Source: Monarcha castaneiventris obscurior | Lineage: Eukaryota > Chordata > Aves > Passeriformes > Monarchidae | Direction: 5' to 3' | DNA length: 64,000 nucleotides | Assembly (NCBI GenBank): GCA_026261815.1 | Contig: JAMPIT010000267.1 | Location: 1-64,000, forward strand | In this document: positions 13,501 to 21,919 of the stretch, one piece after another | How the letters are laid out: every line of letters starts with the position of its first letter | How positions within the stretch are numbered: position 1 is the stretch's first letter | Translations under genes and position numbers: made by a program | The notes under the pieces: model-generated | Databases searched by the model: none | Told to the model about the DNA's origin: nothing | What the model saw: only the letters and a program-made list of their open reading frames with translations

Positions 13501-14790
13501 CGCCGCCCACAACTTCACGGACGGGCTGGCGCTGGGGGCCGCCTTCTGGGCCGGCCCCGCCCGCGGCGCGCTGACGGCGCTCTCGGTGCTGCTGCACGAG
13601 CTGCCCCACGAGCTGGGGGACATGGCGCTGCTGCTGCGTGCTGGCTGCTCCAAGGGACAGGTGAGAGCCCCCAAAAACACGGAAACGGCTTCGGGGTCTT
13701 TGGAAAGGCGAAAAAACGGCGAGAAACGGCCTTGAAATGGCGAAAAACCGCCCAAAAATAGCCCAAAAAAGGTAAAAGGGAGAAAAAAACGGAGGTGCTG
13801 GAGGACCGACCATAGAGTTGGGCTTTGGGCGGGCCAGAGCGCCCCCTGCAGGCGGGCAGTGCAGCCGCTGCCTCTGTGGTCACTTCCGGGGCTGCCATCT
13901 TGGGAGGCCGCCATTTTGTGAGGCAAGGCCTATTTCCCCCTCAGCCCTTCCCAGTCCCTCTCAATTGGTTTTTTACCCAAATTCCTCCTCTCCCAGCTCC
14001 TCCCAGTTACTCCCAGTTGTTCCCAGTTGCTCCCAGTAACCCCAGCGTCCATCCCAGGCCATGCTGCTGCAGCTGGTGGCCGCTCTGGCTGGCGCCGCCA
14101 TCTTAGGAGGCCGCCATTTTAGGAGGCCGCCATTTTGTGAGGCAGGGCCTATTCCCCCCTCAGCCCATCCTGCTCCATCCCAATTCACTTTTTACCCAAA
14201 TCCTTCCACTCCCAGCTCCTCTGTTGCTCCCAGTTGGTCCCAGTTGTTCCCAGTTGCTCCCAGTAACCCCAGTATCCATTCCAGGCCATGCTGCTGCAGC
14301 TGGTGACCGCCTTGGCCACTCTGGCCGGCGCCGCCATCTTGTGAGGCCGCCATTTTGTGAGGCCGCCATCCTAGGAGGCCGCCATTTTGTGAGGCCGCCA
14401 TCCTAGGAGGCCGCCATTTTGTGAGGCAAGGCCTATTCCTCCCTCAGTCCATCCCGCTCTGTCCCAATTCCCCCAAAATTATATTTTACCCTCATTCCTC
14501 CTTCCAGTTGCTCCCAGTAACCCCAGTATCCATTCCAGGCCATGCTGCTGCAGCTGGTGACCGCCCTGGCCGCTCTGGCCGGCGCCGCCTGCTCGTTGCT
14601 GGCCGAGGGCTCCGGCGCCGGCGCCGTGTCCGGGATCCTTCCCTTCACCGCCGGCGGCTTCATCTACCTGGGCACCGTGTCCGTGATCCCCGAAATCCTG
14701 CACAACTCCGGCCCTGGCCAGGCCCTCCTGCAGCTCCTGGCGCTCCTGGCCGGCGTGGCCATGATGCTGCTGATCGCCCACTACGAGTAG
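1530..14790 (+). CDS. SLC39A7: Zinc transporter ZIP7 (SLC39A7/KE4), 5' exons outside the window
   Basis: ZIP7 releases zinc from the ER/Golgi lumen to the cytosol and belongs to the LIV-1 ZIP subfamily. Coding exons I can splice: 1530-1698, 3685-3732, 4285-4332, 4886-4933, 7100-7138, 9603-9704, 11634-11750, 13464-13660 and 14539-14790 (TAG stop). All junctions are AG/GT and all are phase 1 except the last (phase 0), so the frame stays open with every exon included. The first exon carries the TM segment ending [11 protein letters not shown] and the stretch [16 protein letters not shown]. The next four encode a His-rich loop, then [17 protein letters not shown], a charged Ser/Lys linker, and the metal-site motifs HNFTDG and HELPHELGD that define LIV-1 ZIPs. 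The C-terminal TM region ends LLIAHYE. Similarity to human ZIP7 runs along the whole C-terminal part. The N-terminal His-rich exons lie to the left. SLC39A7 is also MHC-linked in mammals. Odd: multiplied exons and introns made of minisatellite. Confidence 0.93.
1699..3684 (+). repeat. SLC39A7 intron: TTTTGGGG-type minisatellite with 540-bp higher-order repeat
   Basis: The intron consists of short G/T-rich units such as GGTTTTGGGGTGATTTTGGG and GGTTTGGGGCAATTTTGGG. A longer period is visible: the block starting near 1791 recurs near 2333, about 540 bp later, with few differences, and partly again from about 2790. No gene is seen on either strand. Confidence 0.85.
5971..6008 (+). pseudogene. 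Decayed copy of the SLC39A7 His-rich exon
   Basis: The flanks match the intact copies: AGTGCCCCTTT before, and GGGCACGGTGAGAGCC then CCCTGGGG after. Almost the whole exon body and the acceptor are deleted, leaving only the terminal GGGCACG and the donor. It sits about 1.1 kb after the third intact copy. Confidence 0.7.
6532..6558 (+). pseudogene. Second decayed copy of the SLC39A7 His-rich exon
   Basis: The residue GAGGGCACTCCCATGGGCAC plus GGTGAG keeps the exon end (GHSHGHG-like codons with one change and a deletion) and the donor. The acceptor is degraded. It lies about 550 bp after the first decayed copy and 580 bp before the fourth intact exon, so the 550-600 bp period runs through all six copies. 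Confidence 0.65.
7139..9602 (+). repeat. SLC39A7 intron: GCCATTTTGGG / GTCCATTTCTGACC minisatellite
   Basis: Tandem units of about 16 and 32 bp, later merging into a roughly 107-bp higher-order unit (TCTGACGGTTTTGGGCC, then GGCGTTGTGGGTCC) repeated about ten times between 8390 and 9600. Stop-free frames on the minus strand (Pro-Lys-Trp-Asn-rich) are repeat artefacts. The intron ends with TTTCCTCGCAG before the exon at 9603. Confidence 0.85.
9705..11633 (+). repeat. SLC39A7 intron: two successive G-rich minisatellites
   Basis: From 9705 to about 10390 the intron is purine-rich GGGAAAAATGGGGG/TTTTGGGG units. From about 10390 to 11633 it switches to units such as GGATTTGGGGGTTTTTGGGG and TCCCCGAGTTGGATTTTGGG, with a period of about 40-60 bp. 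It ends in TCCCCAG before the exon at 11634. Confidence 0.8.
11751..13463 (+). repeat. SLC39A7 intron: GGTGATTTTGGGGCTGATTTT then GGGATAATTCCGGGGCC minisatellites
   Basis: The first part (to about 12740) repeats GGTGATTTTGGGG/CTGATTTTGGG. The second part (to about 13400) repeats GATTTTGGGTTGATTTCGGG with GATAATTCCGGGGCCAATTC, period about 45-60 bp. No coding exon is seen. It ends CCGCCCAG before the exon at 13464. Confidence 0.8.
13661..14538 (+). repeat. Last SLC39A7 intron with two truncated last-exon copies and YY1-like motif array
   Basis: The acceptor and first 40-50 bp of the last exon (CCAGGCCATGCTGCTGCAGC, then codons for LVxALA..AGA) occur at about 14055-14100 and 14282-14338 before the real exon at 14539. 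Both early copies run into GCCGCCATCTT followed by GCCGCCATTTTGTGAGG units and lose the reading frame. At least nine GCCGCCAT motifs lie between 13890 and 14430. Period about 230-250 bp. Also contains CCCAGTTGCTCCCAGTAACC units. Confidence 0.75.
13797..13920 (+). repeat. Dispersed element, copy A (inside last SLC39A7 intron)
   Basis: Starts GCTGGAGGACCGACCATAGA and ends GGTCACTTCCGGGGCTGCCA. Its beginning and end match a second element at about 15248-15360, outside the gene. The ends form an imperfect inverted repeat (ACCATAGAG against CTCTGTGGT). The tail holds an ETS-like CACTTCCGG and a GCCATCTT/GCCGCCATTTT pair. Identity unknown. Confidence 0.6.
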
Positions 14791-15121
14791 GGTGTTCCCA
14801 AAAATCCCCGGAATCGCAGAAAAATCTCGTTTTTGTAGCTCTTCCCCCCCGCTGTAATCCCGGGAATTCCTGTGGGAGGGGGAGGTGCCCGTTTCCAGCT
14901 TTATTCCTCAGATTTTGGGACCAAAGCGTGGCCTCAGCTCGCTCCGGAGTTGGAATTTGGGGGTTTAGGGCACATCCTAAAGGGGGTTTTGGGGGGAAAT
15001 CGGGGGATTTTGGGAAATTGGCGGGGTTGGGGGTGGGGGGTTTTTTTATTATTAATGATGGCTGTAGCGAATCATGTCGGATTAAAATGGATGAGAACGA
15101 GATGTGCCTGTGTGGAATAAA
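14791..15121 (+). terminator. SLC39A7: SLC39A7 3'UTR and polyadenylation signal
   Basis: Non-repetitive sequence follows the TAG stop. AATAAA lies at 15116-15121, about 330 bp after the stop, with an upstream ATTAAA near 15082 as an alternative. A G-rich/GT-rich stretch (GGGGTGGGGG) follows, as expected downstream of a cleavage site. Confidence 0.75.
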
Positions 15122-15247
15122 CTGGGGTGGGGGCGAAGAATTCGGGGTGGAGGGTGGGATTTGCATGTTTAGGGGAGGAAAAAAAGGGGGAAAAAAACTC
15201 GGGAAAATAAAAAACGAGAAAAAACCCGAAAAATCAAAGGAAAAAGA

Positions 15248-15360
15248 GACGCTGGAGGACCAACCATAGAGTTGAGAGGCACAGAGCGCCCCCATAGCGG
15301 CGGAAGTTGCTGCTGCGCTCTCTATGGTCACTTCCGGTGCCGCCATGATGGGAAGGTCAC
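15248..15360 (+). repeat. Dispersed element, copy B, with terminal inverted repeats
   Basis: GCTGGAGGACCAACCATAGA through CACTTCCGGTGCCGCCATGA. A perfect 9-bp inverted repeat, ACCATAGAG ... CTCTATGGT, brackets about 55 bp, followed by ETS-like CACTTCCGG and GCCGCCAT. Copy A is at 13797. It could be a small promoter or a MITE-like repeat. I see no ORF starting from it. Confidence 0.6.
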
Positions 15361-15580
15361 CGGGGCGGGGGGGGCGCGGCTGAAAGTGGGGAGGGGGCAC
15401 CCAGGGGGCACCCAGAGGTGGGGACCCCCCCGGGGAGGGCGTGGGGATTGGGGGGGACGCGGCACGGGGGGGTTTGGGGGGCACGGGGGGGTTTGGGGGG
15501 CGCAGGTGGCACCGGGGGAGGTGAGGGAGGGCGCGGGCGCCATCTTGGGGAGGTCACGGGGGACGCTGGGAGGGGTCGGG
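15361..15580. other. G-rich spacer, no feature recognised
   Basis: G-rich sequence with short GGGGGG and CGGGG runs. No exon, conserved motif or clear tandem period was seen on either strand. Confidence 0.4.
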
Positions 15581-16650
15581 GATGGGTCCCAAACCCCACA
15601 GATGAGATTTGGGGGGTCAGGAAGGGTCTCAGACCCCACAAGTGACATTTGGGGGGGGTCCCAAACCCCACAGGTGACATTTGGGGCTCTCAAACCCCAC
15701 AGGTGACATTTGGGAGGGTCCCAAACCCCACAGATGAGATTTGGGGGGTCTCAAACCCCACAGGTGACATTTGGGGGGCCCAGGGGGTGTCTCAGACCCC
15801 ACAGATGATATTTGGGGGGTCCCAAACCCCACAAGTGACATTTTGGGGAGTCCGAAACCCCACAGGTGAGATTTGGGGGGATCTCAGACCCCACAGGTGA
15901 GATTTTGGGGGGATCACAGAGGGTCTCAAACCCCAAAGGTGACATCTGGGGGGTCTCAGACCCCAGAGATGAGATTTGGGGGGCCCCAAACCCCACAGGT
16001 GACATTGGGACGGGTCTCAGACCCCACAAGTGACATTTTGGGGGGTCCCAAACCCCACAGGTGAAATTGGGGGGGGCTCTCAGACCTCACAGGTGACATT
16101 TGGGGGGTCCCAAACCTCACAGGTGACATTTGAGGGGGTCAGGGAGGGTCTCAGACCCCACAGCTGAGATTTGGGGTGATCACAGGGGGCCCCAAACCCC
16201 ACAGGTGACATTGGGGGGCTCTCAGACCCCACAGGCGAAATTGGGGGGCTCTCAGACCCCACAAGTGACATTTTGGGGGTCCCAAACCCCACAGGTGAAA
16301 TTGGGGGGGGCCAGGGGGTGTCTCAGACCCCATAGATGAGATTTGGAGGTCCCAAACCCCACAGGTAACACTTGGGGGGCTCTCAGACCCCACAGCTGAG
16401 GTTTGGGGTGATCACAGGGGGTCCCAAACCCCACAGGTGAAACTGGGGGGCTCTCAGACCCCACAGGTGAGGTTTGGGGGGTCTCAAACCCCACAAGTGA
16501 CATTTTGGGGGATCCCAAACCCCACAGGTGAAACTGGGGGGCTCTCAGACCCCACAGGTGAGATTTTGGGGTGATCACAGGGGGTCTCAGACCTCATAGA
16601 TGAGATTTGGGGGGTCCCAAACCCCACAGGCGAAATTGGGGGTGTCCCAG
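15581..16650. repeat. 36-bp minisatellite CCCCACAGGTGACATTTGGG
   Basis: About 28 units of roughly 33-40 bp: (T/C)C(A/C)AAACCCCACAGGTGA followed by CATTTGGGGGGTC, with variants (GATGAGATT, GTGAAATTG). The core CCCCACAG|GTGA is simultaneously a good 3' splice site and 5' splice site with nothing between them. The short open frames (GSQTPQVTF-like) are repeat artefacts. Confidence 0.85.
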
Positions 16651-17097
16651 CAGGAAATCTCGCGATAGACGGGGGAGATGTCGCGATAGACACAGGGACA
16701 CGTCGCGATAGCCCAGGAGATGTCGCGATACCACGCGACGCTCTTGCGATAGGCGTGGGGGATGTCGCGATAGGCCAGGAGAATGTCGCGATAGACTCAG
16801 GAAACGTCGCGATAGACGCGGGGAAATCTCACAATAGATGCAGGAGATGTCGCGATATCACACGGCGCTCTCGCGATAGACGGGGGAGATGTCGCGATAG
16901 GCCGGGACACGTCGCGATAGACACGGGAGATGTCGCGATAGATACAGGGGATATCGCGATAGATACAGGGGATATCGCGATAGATACAGCGGATATCGCG
17001 ATAGATACAGCGGATATCGCGATAGATACAGCGGATATCGCGATAGATACAGGGGATATCGCGATAGATACAGGGGATATCACGACAGGATATCGCA
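16651..17097. repeat. 21-bp TCGCGATAGA minisatellite
   Basis: About 21 units of approximately 21 bp with core TCGCGATAGAYACRGGRGAT. The last seven or eight units are nearly perfect (GATATCGCGATAGATACAG). Each unit carries the palindrome TCGCGA. The unit length is a multiple of three, so frames are open on both strands (IAIDTGD heptads and the reverse). No start context or splice signals support coding. Confidence 0.9.
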
Positions 17098-17239
17098 GCC
17101 CCATCCCGACGAGGGCTGGCCCTGCCCCTCCCCCTGCAGCCCCGGGCCGGGCCCCTTTTCCAGAAGATTCCGCGGAATCCGATAATTATTGATTAATTAA
17201 TTATTAATTATTAATGATTGCTTATTGATCCCTCCCCTC
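17098..17239. other. Spacer with a 50-bp AT-rich island
   Basis: A GC-rich segment is followed at about 17180-17230 by ATAATTATTGATTAATTAAT and related AT-only sequence, which stands out in this G/C-rich window. No gene was recognised. Confidence 0.4.
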
Positions 17240-17660
17240 GATCGGTTTGATCCATCGCCCCTCCCCCTCTCCTCCCCTCCCCATTGCCTGAATCCCCCCC
17301 GGGGCAATTCCTTGGAATTCTCCCCCCCCACCTTCCTGGGGCAATTCCCTGGAATTCTGGAATTCTCCCTCCCTCCCTCCCTCAGACAATTCCCTGGAAT
17401 TCTCCCTCCCTCCCTGGGACAATTCCCTGGAATTCTCCCTCCCTCCCCGGGGCAATTCCCTGGAATTCTCCCTCCCTCCCTGAGGAAATTCCCTGGAATT
17501 CTCCCTCCCTCCCTCCCTCAGACAATTCCCTGGAATTCTGGAATTCTCCCTCCCTCCCTCCCTGGGGCAATTCCCTGGAATTCTGGAATTCTCCCTCCCC
17601 CCCACCCGGGGCAATTCCCTGGAATTCTCCCTCCCTCCCTCCCGGACCCTCTCACCCCTC
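17240..17660. repeat. CAATTCCCTGGAATTCTCCC minisatellite
   Basis: About nine units of 30-45 bp, CAATTCCCTGGAATTC followed by TCCCTCCCTCCCTGGGG. Each unit contains a GAATTC palindrome and an 8-bp near-palindrome around CCTGG. No coding evidence. Confidence 0.85.
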
Positions 17661-17929
17661 CCGACAATAAAGGAGACCCCCGGGGGAGACCCCCACCCTC
17701 AATTTTTTACCTCTGAGTTTTGGTTCCCAGGGGGATTTTGGGGGCACCCAGGGGTGGTTTTTGGGTACCCGGGGGGGTTTTTGGGCACCCAGGAGATGCT
17801 TGGGGATATTTTGGGGGCACCTGGGGACATTTGGGGACATCACAGGGGTGGAGGGACCCCTCCCCCACCCCCAAATTCGGGCTTTTCCCACCCAAAATTG
17901 GGGCGACCCCAAAATTTGGTGGCACATTT
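17661..17929. other. Spacer, no gene recognised
   Basis: G-rich sequence with loose GGGCACCCAGGGG and GGGGACATTTGGGG units, grading into the next satellite. An ACAATAAAGGAG hexamer near 17665 has no gene in front of it. Confidence 0.35.
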
Positions 17930-18775
17930 TGGGACATTTGGCACAAGTTTGAGCCATTTTGGGGCCATTTTGCGGCCATTTAGGAGCCATTTTAGGGCCA
18001 AAAATTTTGGGGCCATTTTGGTGACATTTAGGGGCATTTGGGGCCATATTGGGGCCATTTTAGCACGATTTTAGGGCCATTTGAGCCATTTGGGGCCATT
18101 TTGGGACCATTTTTGGTGCCATTTTGGAGCCATTTTGGGACCATTTAGGAGCCATTTTGAGCCATTTTGGGACCATTTGGGGCCATTTTGAGCCATTTTG
18201 GTGCCATTTTGGGGCCATTTAGGGACATCTGGGGCCATTTTGAGGCCATTTTGGGGCTATTTTGGGCCATTTGGGCGCCATTTTGGGACCATTTGGGCGC
18301 CATTTTGGGCCAGTTTGGAGCCATTTTGAACCAGTTTGGGGCCATTTGGGGCCATTTATGAGCCATTTTGGGCCATTTGGAGCCATTTTGGGGCCATTTT
18401 GGGGCTATTTTGAGCCATTTTGGGCCATTTTGGGACCATTTTGGGGCTATTTTGAGCCATTTTGGGCCATTTTGGGCAATTTTGGGACCATTTTGGAGCT
18501 ATTTTGAGCCATTTTGGGCGCCATTTTGGGACCATTTTGGGCGCCATTTTGGGCGCCATTTGGGCGCCATTTTGGGCCCTTTTGAGGCCATTTTGGGGCA
18601 TTTTGAGCCATTTTGGGCCATTTGGAGCCTTTTTGGGGCCATTTGGGGCCATTTTGGGGTATTTTGAGCCATTTTGGGGCCATTTTGAGCCATTTTGGGG
18701 CCATTTTGGGACTATTTGTGACCATTCCGAGCCATTTTGGGGCCATTTTGGGACATTTTAGGCCATTTTGGGACA
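17930..18775. repeat. GCCATTTTGGG satellite
   Basis: Dense units of 11-17 bp, GCCATTTTGGGACCATTTTG and GAGCCATTTTGGGGCCATTT. Same family as the SLC39A7 intron satellite at 7.3-9.6 kb. Open frames on both strands are artefacts. Confidence 0.85.
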
Positions 18776-19019
18776 CCAATCCCTCTCTCCCCCCTTCCCC
18801 TCCCCCCCTCCCCCCCCCGCGGCGACGCCGATCCCGAATTTTTTTGGGGTTTTTTGCTGAAAAATTCCAAAGTGGGGAACTGAGGGAAGGGGGGGAGGGG
18901 GGAGGGGATTTGGGATCTGCCCCTCCCCCACCCCCCGCCCCTCCCCCCCCCTCTTTATTGGGGTGACACCGAGGGGGCGACGAGGATGGGGGGGGCAGGG
19001 AATTCCCGAGGGAGAAATG
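18776..19019 (-). terminator. Non-repetitive segment with a reverse-strand AATAAA
   Basis: Between two satellites lies C-rich/G-rich sequence containing TTTATT at 18954-18959 (AATAAA on the minus strand) after unique sequence 18960-19020. It points away from the class II alpha gene, whose stop is at 21920. In human HLA-DRA the 3'UTR is split by an intron, so this could be the terminal untranslated exon. That link is an inference; no acceptor was proven. Confidence 0.35.
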
Positions 19020-21915
19020 CAAAATTTGGGGGAATTTTGGGGGATTTTAAGGGAATTTTGAGGTGGAATTTTGAGGGAATTTTAAGGGAATTTTTTGGGG
19101 AATTTTGAGCCGATTTTGGTGGAATTTTGGGTGGATTTTATGGGGATTTTGAGGTGATTTAAAGGGAATTATGAAGGAATTTTGAGGGGGATTTTGAGCT
19201 GATTCTGGTGGAATTTTTGGGGAACTTTATGGGAATGTTTGGTGGAATTTTGGGGGGATTTTATGGGAATTTTGAGGGGAATTTTAGGTGGAATTTTGGG
19301 AGGATTTTAAGAGAATTTTCAGGGAATTTTGGGCTGATTTTCGGTGGATTTAAAAGGAATTTTGGGTGGAATTTTCAGGGGATTTTATGGGAGTTTTGAG
19401 GGAATTTTGAGGGGAATTTTAAGGGAATTTTCAGGGAATTTTGGGCCAAATTTGGGTGGATTTTCAGGGAATTTTGGTCTGGAATTTGGGGGAATTTTTG
19501 GGGGAATTTTGAGTGGATTTTCAGGGAATTTTGGGTGGATTTTAGATGGAATTTTGAGGGGGTTTAAAGGGAATTTTGGGCCAATTTTGGGTGGATTTTA
19601 AGGGAATTTTGAGGGGAATTTTAAGGTAATTTCGGGTGGAATCTTGGGCCAATTTGGGGTGGATTTTAAGGGAATTTTGGGGGGATTTTAAGGGAATTTT
19701 GGGGGGATTTTAAGGGAATTTTGGGGGGATTTTAAGGGAATTTTGGGGTGGAATTTGGATTAATTTTGGGGGGAATTTTGGGTGGATTTTCAGGGAATAT
19801 TCAGTGAATTTCAGCTGGAATTTTTAGTGGATTTGGAAGGAATTCCAGGGGATTTCGGGACAGATTTTGGGTTGGATTTGGGGGGAATTCTGGGGGATTT
19901 TGGGATGGATTTTGGGCTGGATTTTGTGGGAATTCTGGGGGATTTCGGGCTGGATTTTGTGGGAATTCTGGGGGATTTCGGGCTGGATTTTGGGCTGGAT
20001 TTCGTGGAAATTCCAGGGGATTTTGGGCTGGATTTTGGGCAGGATTTTGTAGGAATTCCGGGGGAATTTGGGCTGGATTTTGTGAGAAATTCTGGGGGAT
20101 TTCGGGACAGATTTTGTGGGAATTCCAGGGGATTTCAGGACAGATTTTGGGCTGGATTTCTGTGGAAATTCCGGGGAATTTCGGGCTGGATTTCGGGGGA
20201 TTTTGGGCTGGATTTCGGGGGAAATTCTGGGGGATTTCAGGACAGGTTTCGGGCCAGATTTTGGGGGAATTCCGGGGGATTTTGGGCTGGATTTTGTGGG
20301 AATTCCGGGGGATTTCGGGACAGATGTCGGGACAGATTTCAGGGGATTTCGGGCTGGATTTTGGGGGAATTCCGGGGGATTTCGGGACAGATGTCGGGAC
20401 AGATTTCAGGGGATTTCGGGACTGGTTTTGGGCCAGATTTTGAGGGAATTCCAGGGGATTTTGGGCTGGATTTTGGGATGGATTTCATGGGAATTCCGGT
20501 GGATTTCAGGACAGATTTTGGGGGAATTCCGGGGCATTTCGGGACGGATTTTGGGGGAATTCCAGGGCATTTCAGGACAGATTTTGGGGAAATTCCGGGG
20601 GATTTCAGGACAGATTTTGGGCTGGATTTCGGGGGATTTTGGGCTGGATTTTGTGGGAATTCCGGGGCATTTCGGGACAGATTTCGGGGGAATTCCGGGG
20701 GATTTCGGGCTGGATTTCAGGACAGATTTTGGGCTGGATTTCATGGAAATTCTGGGGAATTTCGGGCTGGGTTTCATGGAAGTTCCGGGGGATTTTGGGT
20801 GGGATTTCGGGGGAATTCCGTGAGATTTTGGGCTGGATTTTGTAGGCGTTCCAGGGGATTTCGGACAGATTTGGGGCTGGATTTTGTGGGAATTCTGGGG
20901 ATTTGGGGCTGGATTTTGGGCTGGATTTCGGGCTGGATTTTGTGGGAATTCCGGGGGATTTCAGGACAGATTTCGGGGGAATTCCGGGGCATTTCGGGAT
21001 GGATTTCGGGGAAATTCCGGGGGATTTCAGGACAGATTTTGGGTTGGATTTCGGGGGATTTTGGGCTGGATTTTGTGGGAATTCCGGGGCATTTCGGGAC
21101 AGATTTCGGGGGAATTCCGGGGGATTTCAGGACAGATTTCGGGGGAATTCCGGGGGATTTTGGGCTGGATTTCAGGACAGATTTTGGGCTGGATTTCATG
21201 GAAATTCCGGGGAATTTCGGGCTGGGTTTCATGGAAGTTCCGGGGGATTTTGGGTGGGATTTCGGGGGAATTCCGTGAGATTTTGGGCTGGATTTTGTAG
21301 GCGTTCCAGGGGATTTCGGGACAGATTTGGGGCTGGATTTTGTGGGAATTCTGGGGATTTGGGGCTGGATTTTGGGACGGATTTTGGGCTGGATTTTGGG
21401 ACGGATTTTGGGCTGGATTTTGTGGGGAATTCCAGGGCATTTCAAGACAGATTTCGGGCTGGATTTTGTGAGAAATTCCGGGGGATTTCGGGACAGATTT
21501 TGTGGGAAATTCCGGAGGATTTCAGGACAGATTTCAGGCTGGATTTTGGGCTGGATTTTGTGGGAATTCCGGGGGTTTTGGGACAGATTTCGGGGGAATT
21601 CCAGGGGATTTCAGGAAAGATTTCGGGCTTGATTTTGGGCTGGATTTTGGGCTGGATTTTGGGCTGGATTTTGGGCTGGATTTTGGGCTGGATTTTGGGC
21701 TGGATTTCGGGCTGGATTTTGTGGGAATTCCGGGGCATTTCAGGACAGATTTTGGGGGAAATTCCAGGGCATTTTGGGACAGATTTTGGGCTGGATTTCG
21801 GGGGATTTTGGGCTGGATTTGTGGGAATTCCGGGGAATTTTGGGGGAATTCCGGGGCATTTCGGGACAGATTTTGGGACAGATTTTGGGGGAATTCCAGG
21901 GCATTTCGGTTGCAG
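19020..21915. repeat. GGAATTTTGGG / GGGCTGGATTTTGTGGGAATTCC minisatellite
   Basis: Two subfamilies. 19020-19800 repeats GGGAATTTTGGGGGGATTTT. 19800-21915 repeats GGAATTCCGGGGGATTTCGG with ACAGATTTTGGGCTGGATTT, including a run of eight consecutive TTGGGCTGGATT units near 21630-21715. Larger blocks recur, for example 20590-20900 against 21030-21350. Long Gly/Phe/Asp-rich frames are artefacts. Confidence 0.85.
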
Positions 21916-21919
21916 CCCC

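Noticed and set aside
16755..17192. 145-codon frame of IAIDTGD heptads
   Set aside because: A 21-bp repeat unit is a multiple of three, so both strands are open. No promoter, splice site or domain.
16651..17660. CRISPR-like regular repeats
   Set aside because: Units are contiguous without unique spacers, and the genome is vertebrate.
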